From: an uncultured Campylobacter sp.
GTDB lineage: Bacteria; Campylobacterota; Campylobacteria; Campylobacterales; Campylobacteraceae
DNA length: 21,688 nucleotides
NCBI RefSeq assembly: GCF_938045405.1
Contig: NZ_CALIMW010000049.1
Location: forward strand, 1 to 21,688
Reading direction: 5' to 3'
In this document: in pieces, positions 8,199 to 16,150 of the stretch
Numbering within the stretch: the stretch's first letter is position 1
Layout of the letters: the number at the start of each line of letters is the position of its first letter
Notes under the pieces: generated by a model
The model's database searches: none
Told to the model about the DNA's origin: nothing
Seen by the model: only the letters and a program-made list of their open reading frames with translations
Position numbers and translations under genes: made by a program

Positions 8199-11100
8199 AT
8201 GAAAAATTTTTTTATAAAACACCGACGTAAGTTTGCTTGCGGCTTGGGCGGATTTGCGCTATTTTACGTGCTTGCGGGCTTTTTCGGCGTGCCACTTTTT
8301 ATCGAAAAGGCGCTTCCTAAAATTCTAGAGGGCAGAGCAAACTTTAGCGTGCAGGACGCTAAATTTAATCCCTTTACCTACGAGCTAAATATTACGCGCC
8401 CCGAGCTTAGCACCTTTAAGCCGCTGTTTAGCGCGGATGAGATAAATTTAAAAATCGGTTTTTCGAAGCTTTTTAAAAAGACTCTCGCAGTAGAAATTTT
8501 GCATCTCAAATCGCCTAAATTTCACGTCGAGCGCGAGCAAAACGGCACTTTCAATTTCGAGCCTCTTATTTCGGATCAAAAGAGCGAAAACAAGGATGAA
8601 AACTCCAGCTTCAACGTCACGCTGAATAATTTTAAGATCGAGCGCGGCTCTCTGGGCTACGTCGATAACTCCCTAAAAAGGCCGTTTTCGCTCATCTCGA
8701 CCGAGCTAAATTATGAGATCAACGGGCTAAGCTTAAAGGACGAAACGATCGGCGAACACGATTTAAGCGCCGTTTCGCGTACATACGACGCGCTGAGCTT
8801 CGATGGAGCCATCGACCTGGCGCCTCTTCGTCTGCACGGCAAGGTAGATATCTCGCGGCTGAAAATCGATCCGTTTTGGCTATCGTACCTCGATCCTAGC
8901 AGCGTGCGGTTTAAGAACGGCTTCCTTTCCGCTACTCTAAATTACCGATTGAGCCTCGATGAAAATATAAAATTTGCGCTTGAAAACTCAAAGCTCGAGC
9001 TTGAGAGCCTAGAAATTTTGCAAGATCAAAATTTAATTTCGCTAGACTCACTAAAAATCCCGAGCTTTGAGCTGAATACGGACGTTTCGAATGAAATTTC
9101 AGGCAAAGTGATGATTCCGCAAGTGCTAGTTTCGGGCGCAAAATACGATATGAACGAAACCAAAATTTCCACGGGCTTTGAGGGCGCGCGGGTCGCGGAT
9201 TTTGCGCTGGATTTTAATAAAACGGGGGCAAACTTGCGGCTAAACTCCGCCGTAAAAAGCGTAGATCTAAACCGCTCAAGCTTTGCAAACCCGCAAATTT
9301 CGGTCGTCTCAAACGATACTAAAATCACGGAAAATTTTTTGAAATTTAACGCCGAAGGTAACGATACGGCCCTTCATACGGGTTTTGGCGCCTTTAGTAT
9401 CGCGGATACGCAGATTACGCTAGCGCGCAGCGATAAAATTTCGGTCGCCGCAACCGAGCTGGGCGCATTTAGCTACGACAAAAAGGGCGCTCAAAATGGC
9501 GTAAGCCTGGAGTTTGCTAAAATTTCAAACTCCAAAATCGCAAACAAAAACGGAATTTTTAGCGGATTTGAAAGCTTCGGCGTGCAAGGGGTGAAATTTA
9601 ACGTCGCGGATCTCGATCTGGGCGTGGATAAAATTTTGCTAAACGAGCCGTTTTTCAACTCGGAAGTGGGCGTTAACGGCGCCAAAAGCATAAACGATCT
9701 GGCGATTTTAAGCGCGATTTCTAAAAATCCTGCGAGCTTTAAAAAAACGGCGAGCGCGGGCGATGCAAACCCTACGGATGTAAACTCTACGGCAAGCGGC
9801 GCAAATTCGGATTCTAAAAAGCCTGCCAAAAGCCCCGCTTTAAAATTTAAGATCGGTGAGGCCTCCGTAACGGGCGCAAAGGCTAAGATCGGCGAGAGCT
9901 TTATCATTAAAAACAACGTGCACGAGATCAAGGATTTTAGCGCCACATTAAGCGGGCTAAGCTCGAATTTCGCCGAGCCTTTCGGCATCAAAGCAAATCT
10001 CATCACGGGCGAGATCACGGCTAGCGCGGACGGTAAGGCTAGCATCGCGCCGCTTAACGTAGGCGTGAGCTTTAGCCTAAATGTGCCGAACTTGGGCGTC
10101 TTTAACAAATATGCGGCGGAATTTATCGCAGGCTCCATCGCGGGCGAGCTCGCTATGCAAGGGCAGCTGAAGCTTTCAAACGCATTCTCGCTCGAAGCAA
10201 AGCTATCAGGCAAGGGCTTGGCGCTAAGCTCGGGCAGGGATAAAATTTTCTCCCTTGCGTCGCTGAATGTCGCGCAAATCGCGCTAAGCCCAAGCTCTCT
10301 CACGCTAAACAAGATCGCTCTTGGCTCACCCGCGGCAAATATCTCGCTAAATAAAGACAGGCGTTTAAATTTGCTCTCGTTGATAAAGCCCGCCGCGCAG
10401 GCAAAACAGACCACAAAGCCCGCCGAAGCTGCGCCTAGCAGACCCGCAAAAAGCAATGCAAACTTTGCGTGGAGCGTAAAAAATATCTCGCTTAGCGGCG
10501 GAAGTTTAAATTTCACCGATGAGAGCCTGGGCACGCCCTTTAAACTGCGCATCAGCGATATGAAAGCAAGTATCAGCGAGATCAGTCCGAAGCGGGCGGC
10601 GGATATTAAGTTTAGCTCGCTCGTAAGCGGAAGCGGGTTAGCGAGCATCACGGCGCGCGCCTATCCGATGGATTTTAAACGTAAAAGCGATATAAACGTC
10701 GTTTTAAAGGAGATCCCGCTTGCGCCCGCATCGCCCTATACCGCCAAATATATCGGCAACGAAATCGCAGGCGGTAAGCTAAATTTAAAACTTGCCTACA
10801 AAATCGACGATGGCAAGCTAAACGCAAGCAATGATCTAAATTTAGACCGCTTCGAGCTCGGCAAAGAGGTGCAGAGCAAGGATGCGCTGAGCCTTCCGAT
10901 CGGTCTAGTCGTATCGATCCTAAAGGACAGCGACGATCAGATCGATATTAGCCTGCCTCTAAGCGGCACGCTGAGCGATCCGAAATTTAGCTACGGCGCG
11001 CTCGTTTGGGGCGCGGTCAAAAAGCTGCTATCTGACATCGTGTTAAGTCCGTTTAGATTTATGGGAAAGATCGCGGGCGTAGATACGAAAAAGCTCGAAA

Positions 11101-11561
11101 GTATCGATTTTGAGGCGGCGAGCAGCGAAATTTTAATCAGCGAAAACTCTAAAATAGATGATTTAGCCAAGGTCGCAAAAGCCAAGCCCGAACTTAAGAT
11201 CATTCTAAACTCTGCGTATAACGAAAAGCTCGATACTCACGAGTTTAAAAGGCGCTCGCTGCAAAATACCCTCACGCTGATGTCCAATAAGCAAGGCCTC
11301 TCCACGGATGAAGCCATAGCGGCGCTTAAGATCAAATACGGCATCAAATCCGGCGGCGATGAGGCGATGGAGGAGCTGATAGGGGCGCAGAAATTTACCC
11401 GTTCGCGTCTTGATGAGCTAGCCCTTGCCAGGGCGGCCGCCGTGCAAGCGGCACTCGTGCAGCGCGGCGTAAGCGCCTCTCGCATAGAGATCAAAAAACC
11501 AAGCGAAGCCGAGCTCAAACAAAATAGCTTCATCCCGCTAAGCCTCGGCGTAGAGAGGTAG
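8199..11561 (+). CDS. AsmA-like DUF748 family envelope protein
   Basis: A 1,120-residue protein with a positively charged N-terminus and one membrane helix (about residues 13-33, LGGFALFYVLAGFFGVPLF), followed by a long beta-rich periplasmic part. The opening FSVQDAKFNPFTYELNI and the repeated short beta strands match DUF748 proteins, related to AsmA/YhdP/TamB, which form hydrophobic grooves thought to carry phospholipid between the membranes; that role is inferred here. Two low-complexity Ala/Ser/Lys/Pro linkers (coded near 9750-9840 and 10385-10460) split the repeats. A helical C-terminus (from about 11130) resembles the tail often fused to DUF748. ATG 8199 is preferred over TTG 8145 and ATG 8187: the -10 box falls at 8163 and GAGCGGA precedes 8199. 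Its neighbours give no operon partner; dapB has its own promoter. Confidence 0.85.
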   Translation: MKNFFIKHRRKFACGLGGFALFYVLAGFFGVPLFIEKALPKILEGRANFSVQDAKFNPFTYELNITRPELSTFKPLFSADEINLKIGFSKLFKKTLAVEILHLKSPKFHVEREQNGTFNFEPLISDQKSENKDENSSFNVTLNNFKIERGSLGYVDNSLKRPFSLISTELNYEINGLSLKDETIGEHDLSAVSRTYDALSFDGAIDLAPLRLHGKVDISRLKIDPFWLSYLDPSSVRFKNGFLSATLNYRLSLDENIKFALENSKLELESLEILQDQNLISLDSLKIPSFELNTDVSNEISGKVMIPQVLVSGAKYDMNETKISTGFEGARVADFALDFNKTGANLRLNSAVKSVDLNRSSFANPQISVVSNDTKITENFLKFNAEGNDTALHTGFGAFSIADTQITLARSDKISVAATELGAFSYDKKGAQNGVSLEFAKISNSKIANKNGIFSGFESFGVQGVKFNVADLDLGVDKILLNEPFFNSEVGVNGAKSINDLAILSAISKNPASFKKTASAGDANPTDVNSTASGANSDSKKPAKSPALKFKIGEASVTGAKAKIGESFIIKNNVHEIKDFSATLSGLSSNFAEPFGIKANLITGEITASADGKASIAPLNVGVSFSLNVPNLGVFNKYAAEFIAGSIAGELAMQGQLKLSNAFSLEAKLSGKGLALSSGRDKIFSLASLNVAQIALSPSSLTLNKIALGSPAANISLNKDRRLNLLSLIKPAAQAKQTTKPAEAAPSRPAKSNANFAWSVKNISLSGGSLNFTDESLGTPFKLRISDMKASISEISPKRAADIKFSSLVSGSGLASITARAYPMDFKRKSDINVVLKEIPLAPASPYTAKYIGNEIAGGKLNLKLAYKIDDGKLNASNDLNLDRFELGKEVQSKDALSLPIGLVVSILKDSDDQIDISLPLSGTLSDPKFSYGALVWGAVKKLLSDIVLSPFRFMGKIAGVDTKKLESIDFEAASSEILISENSKIDDLAKVAKAKPELKIILNSAYNEKLDTHEFKRRSLQNTLTLMSNKQGLSTDEAIAALKIKYGIKSGGDEAMEELIGAQKFTRSRLDELALARAAAVQAALVQRGVSASRIEIKKPSEAELKQNSFIPLSLGVER

Positions 11562-11578
11562 TGTAAGCAAAATTTGGC

Positions 11579-11584
11579 TATACT
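11579..11584 (+). promoter_or_regulatory. -10 box for dapB
   Basis: TATACT within GGCTATACTAAGCGG, 27 bases upstream of the dapB ATG and just after the DUF748 stop. It predicts a start near 11591 and a leader of about 20 bases containing the ribosome site AAAGGAA. No -35 is evident. Confidence 0.55.
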
Positions 11585-11611
11585 AAGCGGACTAAATTTA
11601 AAGGAACGGCG

Positions 11612-12373
11612 ATGATAAATATAGGAATTCACGGCGGAAGCGGCAGAATGGGCACGATGATCTACGAATGCCTGAAAAATTTCGATCAGGCGCGAGCAAG
11701 CGTGATCTACACGGTCGCGCCGCTTGATTATACGCCGAGCTGCGCTGTAGTAAGCAGCTACGACGAGCTTTTTAGCGGCTGCGACGTCGTGATAGACTTC
11801 ACGATCCGAGACGGCGCAATAAATTTAATGAAATTTGCGCTTTCGCATCCAAAGCCGCTTTGCATCGGCACAACGGCTCTAGGAGATGAGGGCGAGCGGC
11901 TACTGCGCGAATGCAGCGCAAAAATGCCCGTGCTGCACGCTACGAATATGAGCCTGGGCGTCGCGGTGCTAAACAAACTCGTAGCGCTTGCCAGCAGGAG
12001 CCTGCGCGATTTTGACTGCGAAATTTTAGAGATGCACCACCGCCACAAAAAAGACGCCCCAAGCGGCACGGCGATGAGCCTTGCGGAAAGCGCCGCGAGC
12101 GCACGCAAGCTAAGCTTAAAGGACGTGCGCATAAGCGGTCGCGACGGGCTCATCGGCGAGCGCGGCAAGGACGAGATCGCCGTGATGTCGCTGCGCGGCG
12201 GCGATATAGTCGGGCGCCACACCGTGGGATTTTACGGCGAGGGCGAGTTCATCGAGCTAAATCATACGGCAACTTCGCGCGCGACCTTTGCCAGAGGCGC
12301 GATAAAGGCCGCAGTTTGGCTAGCGCCCCAAAATAGCGGGCTTTACGGTATCGACGACTGCTTAGGAATCTAG
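11612..12373 (+). CDS. dapB: 4-hydroxy-tetrahydrodipicolinate reductase
   Basis: DapB reduces the dihydrodipicolinate-pathway intermediate with NAD(P)H, leading to diaminopimelate for peptidoglycan and to lysine. The 253-residue product has the N-terminal nucleotide-binding motif GIHGGSGRMG (residues 5-14) and the active-site signature EMHHRHKKDAPSGTA near residue 143, containing the catalytic His and Lys and the substrate-binding GT pair. The C-terminal HTATSRATFARGAIKAAVWL is also characteristic. Length is normal for Campylobacter. ATG 11612 follows AAAGGAA at the right distance. The gene is followed 28 bases later by a broken nucleotidyltransferase and then purF, all on the same strand. 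Confidence 0.97.
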   Translation: MINIGIHGGSGRMGTMIYECLKNFDQARASVIYTVAPLDYTPSCAVVSSYDELFSGCDVVIDFTIRDGAINLMKFALSHPKPLCIGTTALGDEGERLLRECSAKMPVLHATNMSLGVAVLNKLVALASRSLRDFDCEILEMHHRHKKDAPSGTAMSLAESAASARKLSLKDVRISGRDGLIGERGKDEIAVMSLRGGDIVGRHTVGFYGEGEFIELNHTATSRATFARGAIKAAVWLAPQNSGLYGIDDCLGI

Positions 12374-12401
12374 CGTTTGCGGCTAAATTTAAGAGGAAAA
12401 A

Positions 12402-12593
12402 ATGCCAACCAAAGATGAAATTTTAAATTTTTTGCGCGAGCTAAAGCCGGAGCTTGAAAGCTTTGGAATTTACAAAGTTGGGCTATTCGGCAGCTACGCC
12501 ACAGGCGGAGCGAATATCGCCGAGACGTTTAAAATTTCAGCCGATCTATTTGATGAGGCGCCGACAAAATGCCGGATGGCGAGCCGTCAATGA
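12402..12593 (+). pseudogene. Remnant of MNT-type nucleotidyltransferase (possible antitoxin relic)
   Basis: The first about 37 residues (MPTKDEILNFLRELKPELES, then GIYKVGLFGSYATGGAN) match minimal nucleotidyltransferases, whose GSYATG loop positions the nucleotide. Normally a DIDIAV-type Asp pair follows within about ten residues. Here it is absent: the frame jumps to IAETFKISADLFDEAP, which resembles the later part of such proteins, then ends after 63 codons. The simplest reading is an internal deletion plus frame loss, removing the catalytic metal-binding aspartates. The stop overlaps ATG 12590 of a 14-codon open frame ending at 12634, perhaps a scrap of the missing end or of a partner gene. 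MNT proteins are often paired with HEPN toxins; no HEPN gene remains. A good ribosome site (AAGAGG) still precedes the start. Confidence 0.6.
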
Positions 12594-12645
12594 TAAAACA
12601 AAATATAGATAAATTTCTAAAAAATAAAATTTAAGAGGTTAGAAA

Positions 12646-13992
12646 ATGTGCGCAATCGTGGGAGTCATAAATTCCGAAGGTGCGGCTAAGACCGCGTATT
12701 ACGGGCTTTTTGCCATGCAGCACCGCGGCCAGGAGGCAAGCGGCATCAGCTCGAGCTTCAACCATCATATCAAAACGATCAAAGCCACGGGGCTCGTGAC
12801 GGAGGTTTTTGGCCCCGCGAGTTTTGAGCTTTTAAAGGGTAACATCGCGATCGGCCACAACCGCTACGGCACCGCGGGCGCAGACAGCCTGAAGGACGCG
12901 CAGCCCGTTGCGGGCAACTACGCTCTTGGGGAGATCTCGATCGTTCATAACGGAAATTTGATCAATAAAGACGAAATTCGCCGTAAGCTCGTAAGCGAGG
13001 GGGCGATCTTTCAGTCCGGCATGGACACCGAAAATATCCTGCACCTCATCGCACGCAGCAAGCAGGAGCATCTAAAAGATCGCATCGTCGAAGCTCTGAA
13101 TCAGTGCGTGGGCGCGTATTCGCTTCTGATTTTAAGCCGCTCGAAGATGTTTGCCGTGCGCGATCGCTACGGCGTGCGTCCGCTCAGCATCGGCAGGCTA
13201 AAAGACGGCGGCTACATCGTCGCGAGCGAGACCTGCGCGTTTGATCTCGTAGGAGCCGAGTTCATCCGCGACGTAAAGCCCGGCGAGATGGTGATTTTCG
13301 AAGAGGGCAAGGATGGGTTCAGCTCGGTTCAAATTTTAAAAGCTGCGGAGGCTAGAATTTGCGCGTTTGAATACATCTACTTCGCGCGTCCAGACAGCGT
13401 CGTAGAGGGCAAAAACGTATATGAAGTCAGAAAAAAACTGGGCGCTGCGCTCGCGCGAAAATGCGGGAGTTTAAAAGCCGATTTCGTCGTGCCCGTGCCC
13501 GATAGCGGCGTGCCGGCGGCGCTGGGTTTCGCGCAAGAGAGCAAGCTGCCCTTCGAGATGGCGATCGTGCGCAACCACTACATCGGCCGCACCTTCATCG
13601 AGCCGACGCAAGAGGTACGAAATTTGAAGGTCAAACTCAAGCTAAATCCGATCGGCGCGGCACTGCACGGCAAAAGCGTCGTCGTCGTGGACGATAGCAT
13701 CGTGCGCGGCACCACGAGCAAAAAGATCGTCGAGCTTCTGCGCCATGCGGGCGCGGCGCGCGTGCATATGTGCATCGCAAGCCCCGAACTAAAGTATCCC
13801 GAGCGCTACGGCATCGATACACCGAGCGTGCGCGAGCTGATCGCCGCAAATATGAGCACGGATGAAATTTGCAAATTTATAGGCGCCGACAGCCTCACGT
13901 TCCTTAGCGTGCCTGAGCTCGTAGAAGCGCTTGGGAGCGAGCGCAAATACTCGCTCGTAAGCTTCGACGGCGATTATTTTATCAAAGATTAG
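12646..13992 (+). CDS. purF: Amidophosphoribosyltransferase
   Basis: PurF catalyses the first committed step of purine synthesis, making phosphoribosylamine from PRPP and glutamine. The 448-residue product has the N-terminal nucleophile Cys2 (MCAIVGVIN), exposed simply by removal of Met with no propeptide, then the glutaminase motifs MQHRGQEASG and GHNRYGTAG, and, in the C-terminal half, the PRPP loop VVVVDDSIVRGTTS near residues 346-359. One cysteine (CAFEYIYFARPDS) matches a ligand in iron-sulfur PurF of Bacillus type, but the C-terminal Cys-x2-Cys pair is absent and the residue in YPERYGID is not Cys. So a [4Fe-4S] cluster is unlikely. ATG 12646 follows AAGAGG at 12633-12638. It lies downstream of dapB and the MNT relic, possibly in one transcript. 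Confidence 0.97.
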   Translation: MCAIVGVINSEGAAKTAYYGLFAMQHRGQEASGISSSFNHHIKTIKATGLVTEVFGPASFELLKGNIAIGHNRYGTAGADSLKDAQPVAGNYALGEISIVHNGNLINKDEIRRKLVSEGAIFQSGMDTENILHLIARSKQEHLKDRIVEALNQCVGAYSLLILSRSKMFAVRDRYGVRPLSIGRLKDGGYIVASETCAFDLVGAEFIRDVKPGEMVIFEEGKDGFSSVQILKAAEARICAFEYIYFARPDSVVEGKNVYEVRKKLGAALARKCGSLKADFVVPVPDSGVPAALGFAQESKLPFEMAIVRNHYIGRTFIEPTQEVRNLKVKLKLNPIGAALHGKSVVVVDDSIVRGTTSKKIVELLRHAGAARVHMCIASPELKYPERYGIDTPSVRELIAANMSTDEICKFIGADSLTFLSVPELVEALGSERKYSLVSFDGDYFIKD

Positions 13993-14012
13993 CGAATTTA
14001 AAGGAGCAAACT

Positions 14013-14369
14013 ATGACAAAATTTAAGATTAAGCGCGTCTATGAGAGCGCGGAGAAAGAGGATGGATTTCGCGTACTATGCGACAGACTTTGGCCGCGCG
14101 GCATAAAAAAAGACGCGCTGGAGCTTGATATGTGGGCAAAGGACATAACGCCTAGCACCGAAATACGTAAGCTTTTCGCGCATAAGCCTGAGAATTTCGC
14201 CCATTTTAAGGAACTTTACCTAGTCGAACTTGAGCAAAATCCCGCCGTGGCGGAGTTTTTAAAAGCGGTTAAAAACGAGCCGGTCGTCACGCTACTATAC
14301 GCCGCAAAGGACGAGCACTGCAACCACGCGATGATTCTGCGTGATTTTCTGCAAAGCAAGGTGCGCTAA
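14013..14369 (+). CDS. DUF488 family protein, YeaO-like
   Basis: A 118-residue soluble protein closely resembling E. coli YeaO: KIKRVYESAEKEDGFRVL at the start, CDRLWPRGIKKDAL near residue 24, the segment WAKDITPSTEIRKLF, and VTLLYAAKDEHCNHAMIL near the end, all family hallmarks. Its biochemical function is not established; no catalytic assignment is justified. A good ribosome site (AAAGGAG) lies at about 14000, only about 20 bases after the purF stop, so it is probably co-transcribed with purF. No membrane segment or signal peptide is present. Confidence 0.88.
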   Translation: MTKFKIKRVYESAEKEDGFRVLCDRLWPRGIKKDALELDMWAKDITPSTEIRKLFAHKPENFAHFKELYLVELEQNPAVAEFLKAVKNEPVVTLLYAAKDEHCNHAMILRDFLQSKVR

Positions 14370-14839
14370 AATTTTGCGCTCAAAGTGCACTGCTCGCCAT
14401 ATTTTAAAGCAAATGTAAAACCGCCTCGCTCGCCAATCCACTCGTAAAACCGATGCGCGAGGCGTAAAATTCAGCGAACAGGCGTAAGCGGAGCGCTCTT
14501 AAAGCCTTATCGGGCGCGATTTGAGATAAATTTTCTATCCGGATGTGCACTTCGCATGCGCATAAAACAAACGCTAAATTTTGCGTCAGAGCTTTAAAAA
14601 ACGCAAAATTTTATAAAAAGCAAATAAAATTTCAAGGAAAATAACTCGATTTAATATATGCAAATTTAGAATTTCATCTATTTTTTAACGCTATTTTTCA
14701 TAATGCAAGCTAGGAATTTAAAAAGTGAGCTTAATACAAATTCGCAACAAATCAAATTAATTTCTTACACGCAGCATTTTTAAATTTCATTTAAGGATTT
14801 GCCGCTAACATTGCTCGTAATTTTTTACAAGGAGAAACA
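14370..14839. other. Non-coding stretch with inverted repeats before the molbindin gene
   Basis: No open frame of convincing protein character on either strand. It contains two inverted repeats: CGCCTCGC (14422-14429) with GCGAGGCG (14457-14464), and a stronger one at 14576-14611 listed separately. A copy of GATGTGCAC lies at 14542-14550. The last about 200 bases are very AT-rich and should contain the promoter of the 14840 gene, but no hexamer is clear enough to call; TAACAT near 14805 is a weak candidate. Confidence 0.5.
14576..14611. repeat. 11-bp perfect inverted repeat built on AAATTT
   Basis: AAATTTTGCGT (14576-14586) is exactly complementary to ACGCAAAATTT (14601-14611), with a 14-base loop. 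On the plus strand no T-run follows. On the minus strand the stem is followed a few bases later by TTTGTTTT, so it could terminate leftward transcription, though no minus-strand gene lies immediately upstream. Confidence 0.6.
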
Positions 14840-15265
14840 ATGGCAATAAGTGCTAGAAATCAGCTTCACGTCGTAATCAGCGACGTAAAAATAGGTGCGG
14901 TAAATTCGCTAATCACAGCTAAAACCAGAGGCGGCGACGTGCTAAAAGCGACCGTTACGGTCGATTCTGAAAAAACTTTGGACTTAAAAGCAGGCAAAGA
15001 GGCGGTATTTTTATTCAAAGCCCCGAATGTCATCATTTCAAAGGGAGAAAATGATCTTCGCCTAAGTGCTGCAAATCAACTAAAAGGCAAAATCACCGCC
15101 GTTAAAGAGGGCGCAATCAATGCTGAAATCGATGTCAGAACCGCAGGCGGTGAGAATCTAAGCGCGATCGTCACAAACGGCTCCGTTAAAAATTTGGCGC
15201 TAGCAGTCGGCGACGAAGTAACTGCGATCGTCAAAGCTACTCAAATCATCGTCGGTGTAAAATAA
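14840..15265 (+). CDS. Tandem-domain molbindin (TOBE/Mop molybdate-binding protein)
   Basis: A 141-residue cytoplasmic protein made of two Mop/TOBE repeats. Each starts with the family motif: SARNQLHVVISDVKIGAVNS at residues 4-23 and SAANQLKGKITAVKEGAINA from about residue 75. Each repeat is about 68 residues, so the protein is almost entirely a di-Mop, a form known to assemble into rings that bind molybdate or tungstate oxyanions between domains. Likely role: molybdate storage or homeostasis, useful to a Campylobacter with many molybdo-enzymes (formate dehydrogenase, nitrate and N-/S-oxide reductases). No modABC or modE gene is adjacent, so it is a stand-alone gene. AAGGAG precedes the ATG. 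A hairpin follows about 47 bases after the stop. Confidence 0.9.
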   Translation: MAISARNQLHVVISDVKIGAVNSLITAKTRGGDVLKATVTVDSEKTLDLKAGKEAVFLFKAPNVIISKGENDLRLSAANQLKGKITAVKEGAINAEIDVRTAGGENLSAIVTNGSVKNLALAVGDEVTAIVKATQIIVGVK

Positions 15266-15281
15266 TCCTGCATTGTGCGAA

Positions 15282-15300
15282 CCGATGTGCACGCTTTAAA
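15282..15300 (+). repeat. 19-bp imperfect direct repeat, copy 1
   Basis: CCGATGTGCACGCTTTAAA; matches the copy at 15939-15957 in 17 of 19 positions, with the first 11 bases identical. The two copies bracket the gene-free block between the molbindin and the oxidoreductase. Confidence 0.6.
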
Positions 15301-15312
15301 CATCACAAAATC

Positions 15313-15343
15313 AAGGAGCGAAATTTTATAAATTCTGCTCCTT
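15313..15343 (+). terminator. Hairpin after the molbindin gene, possible terminator
   Basis: AAGGAGC (15313-15319) pairs with GCTCCTT (15337-15343), and inside it AATTT (15322-15326) pairs with AAATT (15330-15334), giving a long stem with a small 2x2 internal loop. The T-run (15355-15360) lies 11 bases beyond the stem, farther than ideal. A second, smaller hairpin GCGCTATAAGCGC (15391-15403) followed by TCTTTTCTCTC is a backup candidate. Confidence 0.45.
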
Positions 15344-15938
15344 CTTCAAAAACCTTTTTTGATAAATCAAATTTCGTAGCAGCTCAAATCGCGCTATAAG
15401 CGCTCTTTTCTCTCATGCGCGCAGATACACCCCGCGCGACATCCAGCCCCAATCACACCAAGAGCGGTCTTACCCTATTTTACCGCAGTGCGCATTTCGC
15501 GCAGGCTTTGCATCTATGCAGCAGGTAAGTCCACGCGCGATATATTTATGAAACGCAGACCTCTCTTCACTCTGCCCGCTCGCTTATAACAATGTGCTTT
15601 CATATTTTGCGCGCTCGCTACACTACTTTGCTCGGTAATGACCGATCACTACACTTTTACAGCGGCAGGCTCGGCATATCTTTTCGCGGTGGCGGTGCGA
15701 TGTTTTGCAAAATACTACGCGATGCGGTAAATTTTAAAATTTAAACTCTCCAAGTGCGACAGAGACCGCTTCACAAAACCCAGACTCAATCCAAAAATCA
15801 CGACACACACTTCACCCCCTACTTTACCGCTTGCTGCGAAATTTAACCACTCTTGCGCAAATAAGACACGATGAGTTTTACGCCGATAACTTCGAGCCAA
15901 ACGCTATTCGTGCCTCCATAGACGACAACATTAGCTAG

Positions 15939-15957
15939 CCGATGTGCACCTTTTAAA
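15939..15957 (+). repeat. 19-bp imperfect direct repeat, copy 2
   Basis: CCGATGTGCACCTTTTAAA, partner of the copy at 15282-15300; 657 bases separate equivalent positions. The GTGCAC core is palindromic. Confidence 0.6.
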
Positions 15958-15987
15958 TACACTTGTACCTTGCAAGCAATCAACGCT

Positions 15988-16023
15988 GGCTACGACGAGT
16001 ACACGCACGTATTAGTCGTAGCC
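15988..16023. repeat. Inverted repeat, 9-bp arms
   Basis: GGCTACGAC (15988-15996) and GTCGTAGCC (16015-16023) are exact complements with an 18-base spacer, and ACGCT (15983-15987) can extend the pairing with AGCGT (16030-16034) across a bulge. No T-run follows on either strand, so it is not a typical terminator. Confidence 0.5.
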
Positions 16024-16150
16024 ATCCATAGCGTGTTTCGATCTACTTTGAGCTTTTGTCGATCGGCTCGTTAAAAGGCGTAGATTCCGCGAATAAAATC
16101 ACTCTTGTAAAATTTCAGCTCATCGCCGCGGGTAACGGGCATTTGCTTTG

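Larger units (their letters stand above)
15344..16150. other. About 0.8 kb without a convincing gene
   Basis: No recognisable intact gene. The 16-base palindrome TAAATTTTAAAATTTA is at 15728-15743. On the minus strand one frame from 16142 down to 15843 runs for 100 codons interrupted by only two stops (at 16071-16073 and 15990-15992), with protein-like text such as MPVTRGDELKFYKSDFIRG, which may be the remains of a gene. An inverted repeat occupies 15988-16023. The 61-codon open frame at 15715-15900 (minus) lacks a ribosome site and any family resemblance. Confidence 0.4.

Noticed and set aside
9491..10651. 386-codon open frame antisense to the DUF748 gene
   Set aside because: It lies fully inside a gene with clear family features, is a low-complexity Leu/Ala/Ser/Phe string with no motif, and is explained by the codon bias and AAATTT words of the real gene, which avoid stops on the other strand.
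11758..12222. 154-codon frame antisense to dapB
   Set aside because: Shadow of a well-identified gene; Ser/Arg/Leu-rich with no motif.
14422..14464. CGCCTCGC/GCGAGGCG inverted repeat as terminator for the DUF488 gene
   Set aside because: The loop is 27 bases and no T-run follows; kept only as an inverted repeat.
15715..15900. 61-codon minus-strand frame in the gene-poor block
   Set aside because: Alternative start codon, no ribosome site, no recognisable features; a different minus frame there looks more protein-like.
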